NCBI GenBank assembly: GCA_002418775.1
Contig: DIEU01000001.1
Location: forward strand, 19,615-83,614
DNA: 64,000 bases
Direction of reading: 5' to 3'
Source of the DNA: Firmicutes bacterium UBA5766
GTDB taxonomy: Bacteria; Bacillota; Desulfotomaculia; Desulfotomaculales; Nap2-2B
The notes under the pieces were generated by a model, which was given only the letters and a program-made list of their open reading frames with translations, was not told where the DNA came from and did not search any database. Every line of letters begins with the position of its first letter. Position 1 is the first letter of the stretch. The position numbers were made by a program, and so were the translations under genes. Positions 16,641 through 25,078 of the stretch are shown here, piece by piece.

Positions 16641-17498
16641 TTATTTGTAGTTATAGAAACCTTTTCCTGATTTGCGTCCAAGATGACCTGCGCGGACCAT
16701 TTTACGCAGCAGGGGGCAAGCACGATATTTGGAATCCTGGGTTTCCTCAAAAAGAGAATCTTGTATTAAAAGTGTGGTATCCAGTCCAATTAAGTCTGCC
16801 AGAGCGAGAGGGCCGATAGGATGATTGGCGCCCAGTACCATTCCCTTATCGATATCTTCAGCTGATGCAACACCTTCTGAAAGGACAAATATAGCCTCGT
16901 TGATCATTGGAATCAGGATACGGTTGACCACGAAAAGTGGCGCCTCATTAACCATAATCGGCTGTTTGCCCATTTTTTCCGCAAGTTCAAATGTAAGCTT
17001 AACTGTATCGTCGGCAGTGTCCGCTCCCCTGGTTACTTCCACAAGCTTCATTACCGGCACGGGGTTGAAAAAATGCATGCCGATGAATTTTTCCGGCCGT
17101 TTGGTGACGGAAGCCATTTGGGTGATCGAAAGGCCGGATGTGTTGGATGCAAAAAATGTGGACGGAGGACAAATCTTTTCCAGTTCGCCAAAAACAACTT
17201 TTTTGAGATCCATTTTTTCTATTACCGCTTCAACGACAAAATCCGCTTCCGCCAAAATATCCATGTCTACAGTTCCCCTGACACGGCCAAAGATAGCGTC
17301 GGCTTCTTCTGCGCTGAGACGGTTTTTCTGAACATCCCTGTCCAGATTTTTGCGGATTATATTTAAGCCGTTAGAAACAAAATTGTCCGCAATGTCCCGC
17401 ATAATAACGTTAAATCCCGCTTTTGCCGCGGTTTGGGCTATGCCCGCTCCCATGATACCGGCGCCCAATACTGCAAATGTCTTAATCTCCAATTGCAT
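16641..17498 (-). CDS. hbd: 3-hydroxybutyryl-CoA (3-hydroxyacyl-CoA) dehydrogenase
   Basis: Catalyses NAD(P)-dependent interconversion of 3-hydroxybutyryl-CoA and acetoacetyl-CoA in butyrate/crotonate or fatty acid metabolism. The 285-residue protein has the Rossmann motif VLGAGIMGAGIAQ, SNTSGLSI, the catalytic HFFNPVPVMKLVE, and C-terminal NHPIGPLALADLIGLD and GRKSGKGFYNYK. GGAGG lies before the ATG. No crotonase, thiolase or acyl-CoA dehydrogenase gene lies nearby, so it is a lone gene here. Confidence 0.92.
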   Translation of the reverse strand: MQLEIKTFAVLGAGIMGAGIAQTAAKAGFNVIMRDIADNFVSNGLNIIRKNLDRDVQKNRLSAEEADAIFGRVRGTVDMDILAEADFVVEAVIEKMDLKKVVFGELEKICPPSTFFASNTSGLSITQMASVTKRPEKFIGMHFFNPVPVMKLVEVTRGADTADDTVKLTFELAEKMGKQPIMVNEAPLFVVNRILIPMINEAIFVLSEGVASAEDIDKGMVLGANHPIGPLALADLIGLDTTLLIQDSLFEETQDSKYRACPLLRKMVRAGHLGRKSGKGFYNYK

Positions 17499-17636
17499 AA
17501 ACCTCCCTAAAACTTTTTTATCTGTGCAAGCCTTAACCGCTGGGATAAACGGTTTTGCATCAGAATTTATATGTCTATTATTTTTTCTATATTAAAGGGA
17601 ATAAGTCCTCTTTTTTATTAAAAATAACAATGATAA

Positions 17637-17645
17637 TGGTATACT
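17637..17645 (+). promoter_or_regulatory. extended -10 promoter for lspA-rluD
   Basis: TGGTATACT is a TGn extended -10 element with a TATACT hexamer at 17640-17645. No good -35 is visible. Transcription would start near 17652, only seven bases before TTG 17659, which argues for translation from TTG 17680 instead. Confidence 0.5.
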
Positions 17646-17679
17646 ATAAAAACAAGGTTTGGTTAAAGGACGGATCATT

Positions 17680-18123
17680 TTGCTGATTTCTCTTTTGATA
17701 ACTCTTTTTGCGGATCAACTGGCCAAAAATATTATCCGGAACGTGATGTTAGAAGGGCAGTCAGTTCCAGTTTTTCCGTTTTTTTATCTGACTTATACAC
17801 GCAACCCGGGCGCCGCTTTTGGACTCTTTGCATACCGGACCAACATCCTGATCGCAGTCACCATTCTGGTGATTGTGATTATGACGGTCATACTGCTTAC
17901 ACGGCCTGTTGCCGAAAAAAAAGGGCTGATTACGATAGGGATGGGGCTGATCATCGGCGGCGCCTTGAGCAATTTAATTGACCGCCTGCAGTTTGGGCTG
18001 GTTATAGATTATCTTGACTTTCGTATTTGGCCGGTCTTTAATCTTGCCGACACGGCAATTTTCATCGGCGCCTGTCTTTTGTTTAAGGAGATTTGGTATG
18101 GAGAGTCACTACGAGGCAGATGA
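17680..18123 (+). CDS. lspA: lipoprotein signal peptidase (signal peptidase II)
   Basis: Membrane aspartyl protease that cleaves lipoprotein signal peptides after diacylglyceryl attachment. It has four predicted membrane helices and the family blocks FADQLAKN, YTRNPGAAFGLF, the first catalytic aspartate in GGALSNLIDRL and the second in the PVFNLADTAIF motif. TTG 17680 is chosen (147 residues) because AAAGGA sits nine bases upstream and because of the promoter position; in-frame TTG 17659 adds seven residues. The 3' end overlaps rluD by 26 bases, so the two are translationally coupled. Confidence 0.9.
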   Translation: MLISLLITLFADQLAKNIIRNVMLEGQSVPVFPFFYLTYTRNPGAAFGLFAYRTNILIAVTILVIVIMTVILLTRPVAEKKGLITIGMGLIIGGALSNLIDRLQFGLVIDYLDFRIWPVFNLADTAIFIGACLLFKEIWYGESLRGR

Positions 18124-19000
18124 GTCAGATGCGGGAAAAAGGCTTGATCTTTACCTAGTTCATCAGAATCCTGCCTTGAGCCGTTCCCATATTCATAATT
18201 TAATAGCCGGCGGGAATGTACTCGTAAACGGAAATTCAGCAAAACCGGGCAGCAGGTTGAAAGCCGGTGATGCAATCATTCTGCTTGAAGTTCAGCCGAA
18301 GGATCCCATTCCCGGACCGGAACCCATTACACTGGACATTTATTATGAAGACAGTGAGCTTGTAGTGGTAAACAAGCCAAGAGGCATGGTTGTCCACCCG
18401 GCTGCGGGGAATTATTCCGGAACACTGGTCAATGCCCTTTTGTTTCACTGCCGCGATCTTTCCGGCATTAACGGAGTGCTCCGCCCTGGTATTATTCACA
18501 GACTGGACAAAGACACTTCCGGTCTGCTTTTAGTTGCCAAGAATGACGCTTCACATCTTAATCTAAGCAAGCAGCTCCAGGACCGCACGATTGTAAGGCG
18601 CTATTTAGCCCTGGTACATGGTGTGGTGAAGGAAAACCAGGGGGTTATAGAAGCGCCTGTAGGAAGACATCCACACGACCGTCAGCGCATGGCTGTAACA
18701 AAAACAGGCGGGCGGCCGGCAGTTACACACTACGACGTAATCAGGCGCCTTGAGAAGGTAACTTTGCTGAGGGTCAGGCTTGAAACGGGCAGAACCCACC
18801 AGATCCGTGTACACATGACCTATCTGGGTTACCCGCTGGTAGGGGATACAAAATATGCCCCCTCAAGAAACCATTTTGGCCTTGAGGGACAGTTTCTTCA
18901 CGCCCAGGTTTTGGGTTTTAAGCACCCGTCTACCGGGGAGTATCTGGAATTTTCCGCCCCGCTGCCTGAACAACTGGCCTCTTTCCTGGAACAGCTATAA
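18098..19000 (+). CDS. rluD: 23S rRNA pseudouridine synthase, RluA/RluD family
   Basis: Pseudouridine synthase of 300 residues with an N-terminal S4 RNA-binding domain (RLDLYLVHQNPALSRSHIHN, about residues 14-75) and a catalytic domain carrying the HRLDKDTSGLLL motif with its catalytic Asp. Later blocks RTHQIRVHMTYLGYPLVGD and FLHAQVLGFKHP are typical of RluA-type enzymes. In Firmicutes the lspA-downstream member is usually annotated as the RluD-like (YlyB) protein; the exact rRNA target is inferred. ATG 18098 has AAGGAG upstream and lies inside lspA. Confidence 0.88.
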   Translation: MESHYEADESDAGKRLDLYLVHQNPALSRSHIHNLIAGGNVLVNGNSAKPGSRLKAGDAIILLEVQPKDPIPGPEPITLDIYYEDSELVVVNKPRGMVVHPAAGNYSGTLVNALLFHCRDLSGINGVLRPGIIHRLDKDTSGLLLVAKNDASHLNLSKQLQDRTIVRRYLALVHGVVKENQGVIEAPVGRHPHDRQRMAVTKTGGRPAVTHYDVIRRLEKVTLLRVRLETGRTHQIRVHMTYLGYPLVGDTKYAPSRNHFGLEGQFLHAQVLGFKHPSTGEYLEFSAPLPEQLASFLEQL

Positions 19001-19039
19001 ACTTTTAGTTTATCATAACAAGATCATATTTTCTGTTTA

Positions 19040-19070
19040 ACCCCTGTATATTGATAGGGGTGTCTTTTTT
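19040..19070 (+). terminator. intrinsic terminator touching the next gene's start region
   Basis: ACCCCT (19040-19045) pairs with AGGGGT (19056-19061), followed by CTTTTTT ending at 19070. It should terminate lspA-rluD. The 3' arm AGGGGTG is also the only Shine-Dalgarno-like sequence for the ATG at 19071, so in read-through transcripts the hairpin would hide that site. Confidence 0.62.
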
Positions 19071-19778
19071 ATGAGAAGGTATGATCCGAACCTTAAAAAG
19101 AAAATTGTTCCATCGCTGATCATTTTGCTTGCCGCGGCGCTGCTGCTTTATGTTCTCTTTATTCTTTTTGCGGGTCCTAAGATATCTCCAAACAAACTGT
19201 TGACAGAAGCAATTCAAAACACTGTTTCCAGTAAGACTTTTCATTATCGCATGGAAATAAAGACAAGCAGGCAGAGTTTTTTAAGCGTTGTCGAAGGTGA
19301 AAGGATATCTCCCGACCGGATGCACATTAAAGGCAATATGTTTAACACGCCGGTAGAATTTATCCAGATAGGCGCACAAGCATATATGAAAGATATCTGG
19401 ACAGATAAATGGATAGCTTTAAAAAGCAACAGCCTGGGGCAGGCGAGTACATTTATTGAAGAACTGGGTCCGGTGAACTTTTTAAGTTATGGAAGTTTGC
19501 TTGATGTACATTATACCGGGACGGAAAAAATAAACGGTAAAAAGATGTCTGTGATAGAATTCAATCCGCAGCTGGTGGGTTCGTTTTCAGGTCAGAAGTA
19601 TCAAGGGTATCACTGCAAAATATGGGTAGATCAAAAAGAACGGCTTATAGGGCAGGTTGTTTTGAACGCTGCTTTAAAAGACAGTGATTTGCCTACGGTT
19701 ACTTTAAATCTCTGGGGTTTTGGGCAGACGGTATCTATTAACCCTCCCAGCGCAGATTATTTGCTTAATCCATCGTAA
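19071..19778 (+). CDS. membrane-anchored extracytoplasmic protein, LppX/LolA-like fold suspected
   Basis: A 235-residue protein with a basic N-terminus (RRYDPNLKKK) and one membrane helix at about residues 13-34. A mainly beta-strand domain follows outside the membrane (TFHYRMEIKTSRQSF, then EKINGKKMSVIEFNP and KIWVDQKERLIGQVVL). The pattern of an N-terminal anchor and a curved beta-sheet domain resembles LppX/LprG or LolA-like lipid-binding proteins, but no decisive motif is present and there is no lipobox cysteine. The function is unknown. It converges with treY; the tails overlap by 14 bases. Confidence 0.6.
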   Translation: MRRYDPNLKKKIVPSLIILLAAALLLYVLFILFAGPKISPNKLLTEAIQNTVSSKTFHYRMEIKTSRQSFLSVVEGERISPDRMHIKGNMFNTPVEFIQIGAQAYMKDIWTDKWIALKSNSLGQASTFIEELGPVNFLSYGSLLDVHYTGTEKINGKKMSVIEFNPQLVGSFSGQKYQGYHCKIWVDQKERLIGQVVLNAALKDSDLPTVTLNLWGFGQTVSINPPSADYLLNPS

Positions 19779-22641
19779 ATCCAGTCAATAGGGCAACGGG
19801 AAGGATTTTCAGAGCACTGGCTATAGGAAGCTCTTTTTGATCCGGGCAATACTTTTTGGCAACTTCGAGTCTCTCACCTGTGAGAATATTTTCCCAGGAA
19901 TCTGGAGCCCGCTCCGGTAAAACAATAGAGCTGTTGCCCCATACCGATTTGCCTGTCGGAGGTTCTGCCCGCACGAATTCAGCATCCTCGTCATGGTTTC
20001 CTGGCTGGTTTTCTCTGTTTTTTTTAATTAAACTTGCCGGAAGCCGTACCGCGGCGCTGATTACCCACCTGCCGGCCATGTGACGGGCAAATGAACAAAC
20101 ATGTTTTAGCCCTTTCCCTGTGCATTCGAGAGGCAAATAATCGCCCCTTTCAAAGAGGTCTTTGTATGTTTTACGGGAATTCAAAGCTTTATAAGTAAGG
20201 AAAAGCTTTATCCAACCATCCTCCCAGTTTCTAAAAAGATTCTTGACCATGCTCTGCAGGTCAACCGCCTCTTTAACGCTTATCTTTTCAATAATCTTAG
20301 GCCTTTCTGAATAGTCCACAGGACGGCGGTTATCGGGATCTACCAGGCTGAAATCCCAGAGTTCGGTCCCCCGGTAGAAATCGGGTATTCCGGGCGAGGT
20401 AATTTTAAGTAATACCTGGGCCAGTGAGTTAATAGCGCCGTAGTATGAAATAATCTTCTGAAACCGGACGAAATCGTTAAGAAACAGATTGCTTTCGGTA
20501 GGTTCCAGGATTGAATCGACAAAAGCCCTTAGCGCATCCTCGTAGTCTTTATCGGGTTGGAGCCAACTGGTGTGAATTTTGGCTTCACGGGCCGCTTTTG
20601 CAAAATAGGCGGTTAAACGTTCCCTGAAAAGGGGGATTTCATTTTCATTCAAAGGCCATGTTCCGACCAGTGTCTGGTAAATAAAAGATTCCATGTTTCC
20701 GTCGGGAACCGTTTGATCATTGATGACCTTTTTTGCAGCAAGGTTATAACGCCGCCATCTTGCCAACTGCACTGACCACAATTCGGGAATCTCAGTCAGG
20801 ACGTTGATTCTGGCGCGGACATCCTCACTGCGTTTGGTATCGTGTGTGGAAGTTGCGTTCATAGTATGGGGAGTGAGTTGGAGTCTGGTCCTGTTGCGAC
20901 GATGAAATTCATCAACAGATATTCCGGCTGTGCCGGGGTTGCTGCCTACTTCGTTAAAGGAGATCAGTCTGTTAAAAATATACAGCGCAGTATCTTCACA
21001 GCCTTTAGCCATGATAGGTCCTGTAAACTGCTGCCACCACATTACAAATTCAAGCCAGGCTTTAGCCCATTCAAAGGACTTTCCTTTTTTAAGATCAAGC
21101 AGCAGCACGTTTTGTAAAAAGTCAAAGCCCTGTCCGGCATCAGGTTGGCGCTGCCTGGCAGCAGTTAAAGCCTCAAGGATATAGAAACGGTCAGAACCTT
21201 CAACTTTGAAATCCCTGATATAAGTCCTGTAAACTCTCAGACAGGCGGTTGTTTCTATAAGCGCTTGCCTTAATTCTTCCTGTTTAATGTCGCGTCCGTA
21301 GCGATTTTCCCCGGCAAGGTGCGCAAGCCGCCATACGAGATTATCTATTTCAGCGGCAAATATTTCCTCGATCACAAAACGCTTCCGTGAGCGCAGCAGG
21401 CTTGTAAAGTCTGACCTGTACCCGCTCAGTCTGGCATAGATTTCCTCTAAGACTGCAATCCCTTCATTGTCCACGAAAAGTTCGTTTAAGTTGTTCAGAA
21501 AATCGTAACCTGTCGTTCCGGAGACAGGCCAGTCAACAGGCGGTTTTTCGCCGTCAGTTAAAATTTTCTCAACCACAATAAAAAACCCGGGATGTTTTTT
21601 GCTGATTGCTTTTTGAAGCCTGGACAGGTACGCCTGCGGATTCAGGAGGCCGTCAATATGATCTATTCTTAAACCGGTTACTTTGCCGAGACTAATCAGT
21701 TTCAGGACAAAGTGATGAGTATAGTCAAAGACAGATTTGTTTTCCATATGCAGGCAAATAAGTTCGCTGATGTCAAAAAATCTCCGGTAGTTGATTTCTT
21801 CCCCGGTAACACGCCAGTAAGCAAGACGGTAAGCCTGTTGTGACAGGATCTGTTCCAGTTCAGAAAAACTGTCTGGTTTACCTTTTTGGCCGTTAATCAT
21901 GGTCAGTTGGCGATTGACAAAAGATTTCAGCAAAACGTTTTTATTATAAAGCTGCCAGAGGTTATGAATTTTTTTGTTATTGTTTGACTTCCTCTTATGT
22001 TGTGTTAGCGTATCGAACAGGTTTTTGAATTCTGTTAATGCCGGGTGGTTGCTTTTGTATCTTTTATCCAGTTTTTTATTCCATTTTGAGATGAGCGATT
22101 TATACGAATCGAAGCTAAGCGGAAATTTGATCCCGTTATAGTTTATCTGCAGTCCTTTTTCTTCGATAGTTAATAAAATCTTCTGGTTTTCCAGCGCTTC
22201 ACTAAAAGGTTCGCCCAGGACAGGAACAAGGATCTTTCCGTTTAAACCTGTTTTTCCGGACTGCCAGTCTATGTCAAAAAAAGAAGCAAACTTTGAGCCC
22301 GGTCCATTTTGGAGCACATCGTACCAGTAAGGATTTTCGCTGCTCACAGCCATGTGGTTAGGCACAATATCAAGGACGAGCCCCATTTTATTTTCACTTA
22401 AGGTATCCGTCAGGGAAAAGAACTCTTCAGAATCGCCCAGTTCCGGATTTAACGTCTTCGGATCCGTTGCGTCATAGCCATGTTGGCTTCCCGGTAGTGC
22501 TTTAAACACAGGGGAAGCATAAAGATCAGTAATCCCCAGAGTATGCAGGTAGGGTATGAGGTCTTTTGCTTCCTTAAAGCCAAACCCGTTGTTGAATTGA
22601 AGCCTGTATGTTGCGGAGGGAATGCGCTGCTGGTCCATCAC
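19765..22641 (-). CDS. treY: malto-oligosyltrehalose synthase
   Basis: TreY rearranges the reducing-end alpha-1,4 bond of a maltodextrin to alpha,alpha-1,1, making maltooligosyl trehalose. The 958-residue GH13 enzyme has the family signatures VLDIVPNHMAVSSENPYW, GLRIDHIDGLLNPQAYL (nucleophile region), FIVVEKILTDGEKPP (acid/base Glu) and ATSTHDTKRSEDVRARI. The N-terminal IPSATYRLQFNNGFGF is also typical. Its start overlaps the stop of the upstream GH57 gene (ATGA-type), so it is the last gene of a four-gene operon that ends in TreY. The product is cleaved to trehalose by TreZ, encoded two genes upstream. Confidence 0.95.
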   Translation of the reverse strand: MMDQQRIPSATYRLQFNNGFGFKEAKDLIPYLHTLGITDLYASPVFKALPGSQHGYDATDPKTLNPELGDSEEFFSLTDTLSENKMGLVLDIVPNHMAVSSENPYWYDVLQNGPGSKFASFFDIDWQSGKTGLNGKILVPVLGEPFSEALENQKILLTIEEKGLQINYNGIKFPLSFDSYKSLISKWNKKLDKRYKSNHPALTEFKNLFDTLTQHKRKSNNNKKIHNLWQLYNKNVLLKSFVNRQLTMINGQKGKPDSFSELEQILSQQAYRLAYWRVTGEEINYRRFFDISELICLHMENKSVFDYTHHFVLKLISLGKVTGLRIDHIDGLLNPQAYLSRLQKAISKKHPGFFIVVEKILTDGEKPPVDWPVSGTTGYDFLNNLNELFVDNEGIAVLEEIYARLSGYRSDFTSLLRSRKRFVIEEIFAAEIDNLVWRLAHLAGENRYGRDIKQEELRQALIETTACLRVYRTYIRDFKVEGSDRFYILEALTAARQRQPDAGQGFDFLQNVLLLDLKKGKSFEWAKAWLEFVMWWQQFTGPIMAKGCEDTALYIFNRLISFNEVGSNPGTAGISVDEFHRRNRTRLQLTPHTMNATSTHDTKRSEDVRARINVLTEIPELWSVQLARWRRYNLAAKKVINDQTVPDGNMESFIYQTLVGTWPLNENEIPLFRERLTAYFAKAAREAKIHTSWLQPDKDYEDALRAFVDSILEPTESNLFLNDFVRFQKIISYYGAINSLAQVLLKITSPGIPDFYRGTELWDFSLVDPDNRRPVDYSERPKIIEKISVKEAVDLQSMVKNLFRNWEDGWIKLFLTYKALNSRKTYKDLFERGDYLPLECTGKGLKHVCSFARHMAGRWVISAAVRLPASLIKKNRENQPGNHDEDAEFVRAEPPTGKSVWGNSSIVLPERAPDSWENILTGERLEVAKKYCPDQKELPIASALKILPVALLTGFTMD

Positions 22642-25073
22642 TTATCCCTTTTTACCTTAAGCTTGTCGCCAAGAGCTTCAAAATGAGCAATCCAGGTCCG
22701 GAGACTTTCATCTCCCTGCGTTCCCTTGGCCTGTAATTCCGGGTAGTTCCTCTGCAACATTTCATAATATATGTTTTGTATTTTCCACAGGTCAACCTCA
22801 AAAGGGAGGGTCATGATTAGGCCGACGAATAAATCCAAATGCTTGATCAAAGAGATGTCCTCAGGATTTTTATACAACCTTTCGCTCATCTTCTCCAGCG
22901 ATTTTTTAATGATATACCCTAGGCTTGCTCCGTCCAGGGGAACTTTGAATATTTTGGCTTCATTTAAGATAGCTTTAATTCGCTCAATGTCGGGCTCGTC
23001 TTCTGCAAGGGCATATCTTAAGCTGGTGTTTAAAACAAACTCTGTGGCCGTATATAAAGCTTTAGGCTGCGGTATGTTCAAATCTTTTAAAAATAACATC
23101 AAGGGGGCGTGCCGTTCGTAGATATGCCTGTAATCGGCGGCAATCTCAGCAAGTGTTGTATTCAGTATCTGATCCAGGACCTTTCTTTGTTTGTCGCGGA
23201 AAAGCTGCTTGAGGGAGTATATTGTTCCTTCAAAGTAATGGTCGAAAAGTCTGATTACTTCAGATGAATCTACACGGTCGAATGCTCCTGTTACTTCCCG
23301 GATCATTTTCTGGTAAGCCTCTTCGCTGTATGCTGCCCGAACTCCCGCATTTACATTTTGATTGCCGAAGTTAACCGCTCCGTAATTAAGAAGCACAGAT
23401 TCCCTTGTTATTTCCGAGGTTACCCTGGCGCGCCCGATAATCAGCCTTGACGATCCGGCCAGACGGCACCGGTTATCTTCCCGTTCAACCTCGTAGCAAT
23501 AGATCCGTGAATGTTCATCGTATGTTTCAAACAATGAGCAGATTACGTAATGAGCGCCTACTTTTAAGAGATCGACCATGGAGGGCTTGACAAACTTTTC
23601 GTAAATCCAGGCGCCGTCCCGGTATTCTTTAATGTTGCTTTTTGCATGGGCAAGCATTTTGAGAAACTCTGGTTCCAGGTCCGTATTAAAAAGTTCGCGT
23701 GCCAGCTGAATAACCCGGCCGGCGTATTGGAGCACCTGGACTGTTTCTATTCCTGAAACTTCGTCAAAGAACCAACCGCAGCTTGTAAACATCAGCATTG
23801 CGTGGCGCTGCATTTCAAGCAGTTTAATTACCGTAACCTGCTCTTCGATGTTTAACTTCTTTGCCGCCTGAATTTCCAGGAAGTTGTTCAAATTCTCCGG
23901 TGAACGGTCCAGAATTATCGAGATATATTCGTTGCGCGCTGCCCAGGGATCTTTGAGGTACAGGCGAGCCTTATTTTCAAAACGGTCCAAAAGAGTATCC
24001 CGAAGCCAGTTCAAAGCATCTCTTAAAGGGGCTCGCCAGGACTGGCTCCATCCCGGGTGCAGGCCGGAATTGCAGCCGCAGTTATTGCGCCAGCGCTCCA
24101 CACCATGGGCGCAGCTCCAGGAGGAATTATCATTGATTTCCACCTCGAAATACGGGGGGTATTTCTCAAGATATTCGCCGTAATTTGTGATTTTCGCCAA
24201 TTTGTTGGACTCAATGTAGTAAAGGGCATAAGCAAGGGCCATTTCTCCGTAGCGATGATGGTGTCCGTAGGTTTCCCCGTCTGTGGCAATGTTTATAATC
24301 TGGGGGGAATCCTTTTCCTCACGGAAGGCCGACAATAACCTTCCGGCAAATCTCTCCCCATTAAAAAGAAGCTTTTCAAAGGCTACCGCCTGGGATATAT
24401 CTCCGTTGTAGAAAAAGACCGAGATCGAGCGTTCAGTGCCGGGAAGGTTAACCAGATAGGGCATAGTGGAGTCAATTCCCCTGGCGCTTATTTCTTCCCA
24501 GTAGCCTCCGTCGCCAATCCTGCGGATACGCCTTGCCTGATAGGGCGCAAGGACCGTAAAAATAATTCCCTGCCCGGCCAGGATCTCTAAAGTATTCAGA
24601 TCCACAGCGGTTTCGGGGAGCCACATTCCTTCCGGCTGCCTGCCGAAACGCATTTCGAAATCTTTGATTCCCCAGAGGACCTGGGTGTATTTATCATTTG
24701 AATTTGCCAGAGGCATGATCATATGGTTGTATGCCTGCGCAAGAGCCGAGCCGTGTCCCGAATGGTTGTGGACGCTTACGCGGTCGGCTTCAATGATTGC
24801 CTTATAAATGTCAGGATCGTTAGATTCCATCCAGGACAGTAAGGTCGGCCCAAAATTAAAACTCATCTTTGCATAATTATTGACGATTCTTTTTATCCAG
24901 CCGTCTTCATTTAGTATTCTTGAAGCGGCGTTTGTTTCGTAGCATTCCGCCGATATTCGCTCATTCCAGTCATGATAGGGATAAGAACTGTCCTGAAGCT
25001 CAATATTTTCCAACCAGGGATTTTCCCTGGGAGGCTGATAAAAATGGCCATGAATACAAATATGCTTATCCAT
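22638..25073 (-). CDS. glycoside hydrolase family 57 / DUF3536 protein
   Basis: An 811-residue protein with an N-terminal GH57-type catalytic barrel (IHGHFYQPPRENPW at residues 8-21, NHSGHG, WLPETAVD with the likely nucleophile Glu, then NIATDGETYGHHH with a conserved Asp). A long C-terminal DUF3536 region follows, mostly helical. The family is found with maltodextrin and trehalose genes, and its exact reaction is not well established; an alpha-glucan-acting hydrolase or transferase is likely. It lies between treZ (5-base gap) and treY (4-base overlap), so all three should be made together. Confidence 0.85.
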   Translation of the reverse strand: MDKHICIHGHFYQPPRENPWLENIELQDSSYPYHDWNERISAECYETNAASRILNEDGWIKRIVNNYAKMSFNFGPTLLSWMESNDPDIYKAIIEADRVSVHNHSGHGSALAQAYNHMIMPLANSNDKYTQVLWGIKDFEMRFGRQPEGMWLPETAVDLNTLEILAGQGIIFTVLAPYQARRIRRIGDGGYWEEISARGIDSTMPYLVNLPGTERSISVFFYNGDISQAVAFEKLLFNGERFAGRLLSAFREEKDSPQIINIATDGETYGHHHRYGEMALAYALYYIESNKLAKITNYGEYLEKYPPYFEVEINDNSSWSCAHGVERWRNNCGCNSGLHPGWSQSWRAPLRDALNWLRDTLLDRFENKARLYLKDPWAARNEYISIILDRSPENLNNFLEIQAAKKLNIEEQVTVIKLLEMQRHAMLMFTSCGWFFDEVSGIETVQVLQYAGRVIQLARELFNTDLEPEFLKMLAHAKSNIKEYRDGAWIYEKFVKPSMVDLLKVGAHYVICSLFETYDEHSRIYCYEVEREDNRCRLAGSSRLIIGRARVTSEITRESVLLNYGAVNFGNQNVNAGVRAAYSEEAYQKMIREVTGAFDRVDSSEVIRLFDHYFEGTIYSLKQLFRDKQRKVLDQILNTTLAEIAADYRHIYERHAPLMLFLKDLNIPQPKALYTATEFVLNTSLRYALAEDEPDIERIKAILNEAKIFKVPLDGASLGYIIKKSLEKMSERLYKNPEDISLIKHLDLFVGLIMTLPFEVDLWKIQNIYYEMLQRNYPELQAKGTQGDESLRTWIAHFEALGDKLKVKRDK

Positions 25074-25078
25074 TCTAT

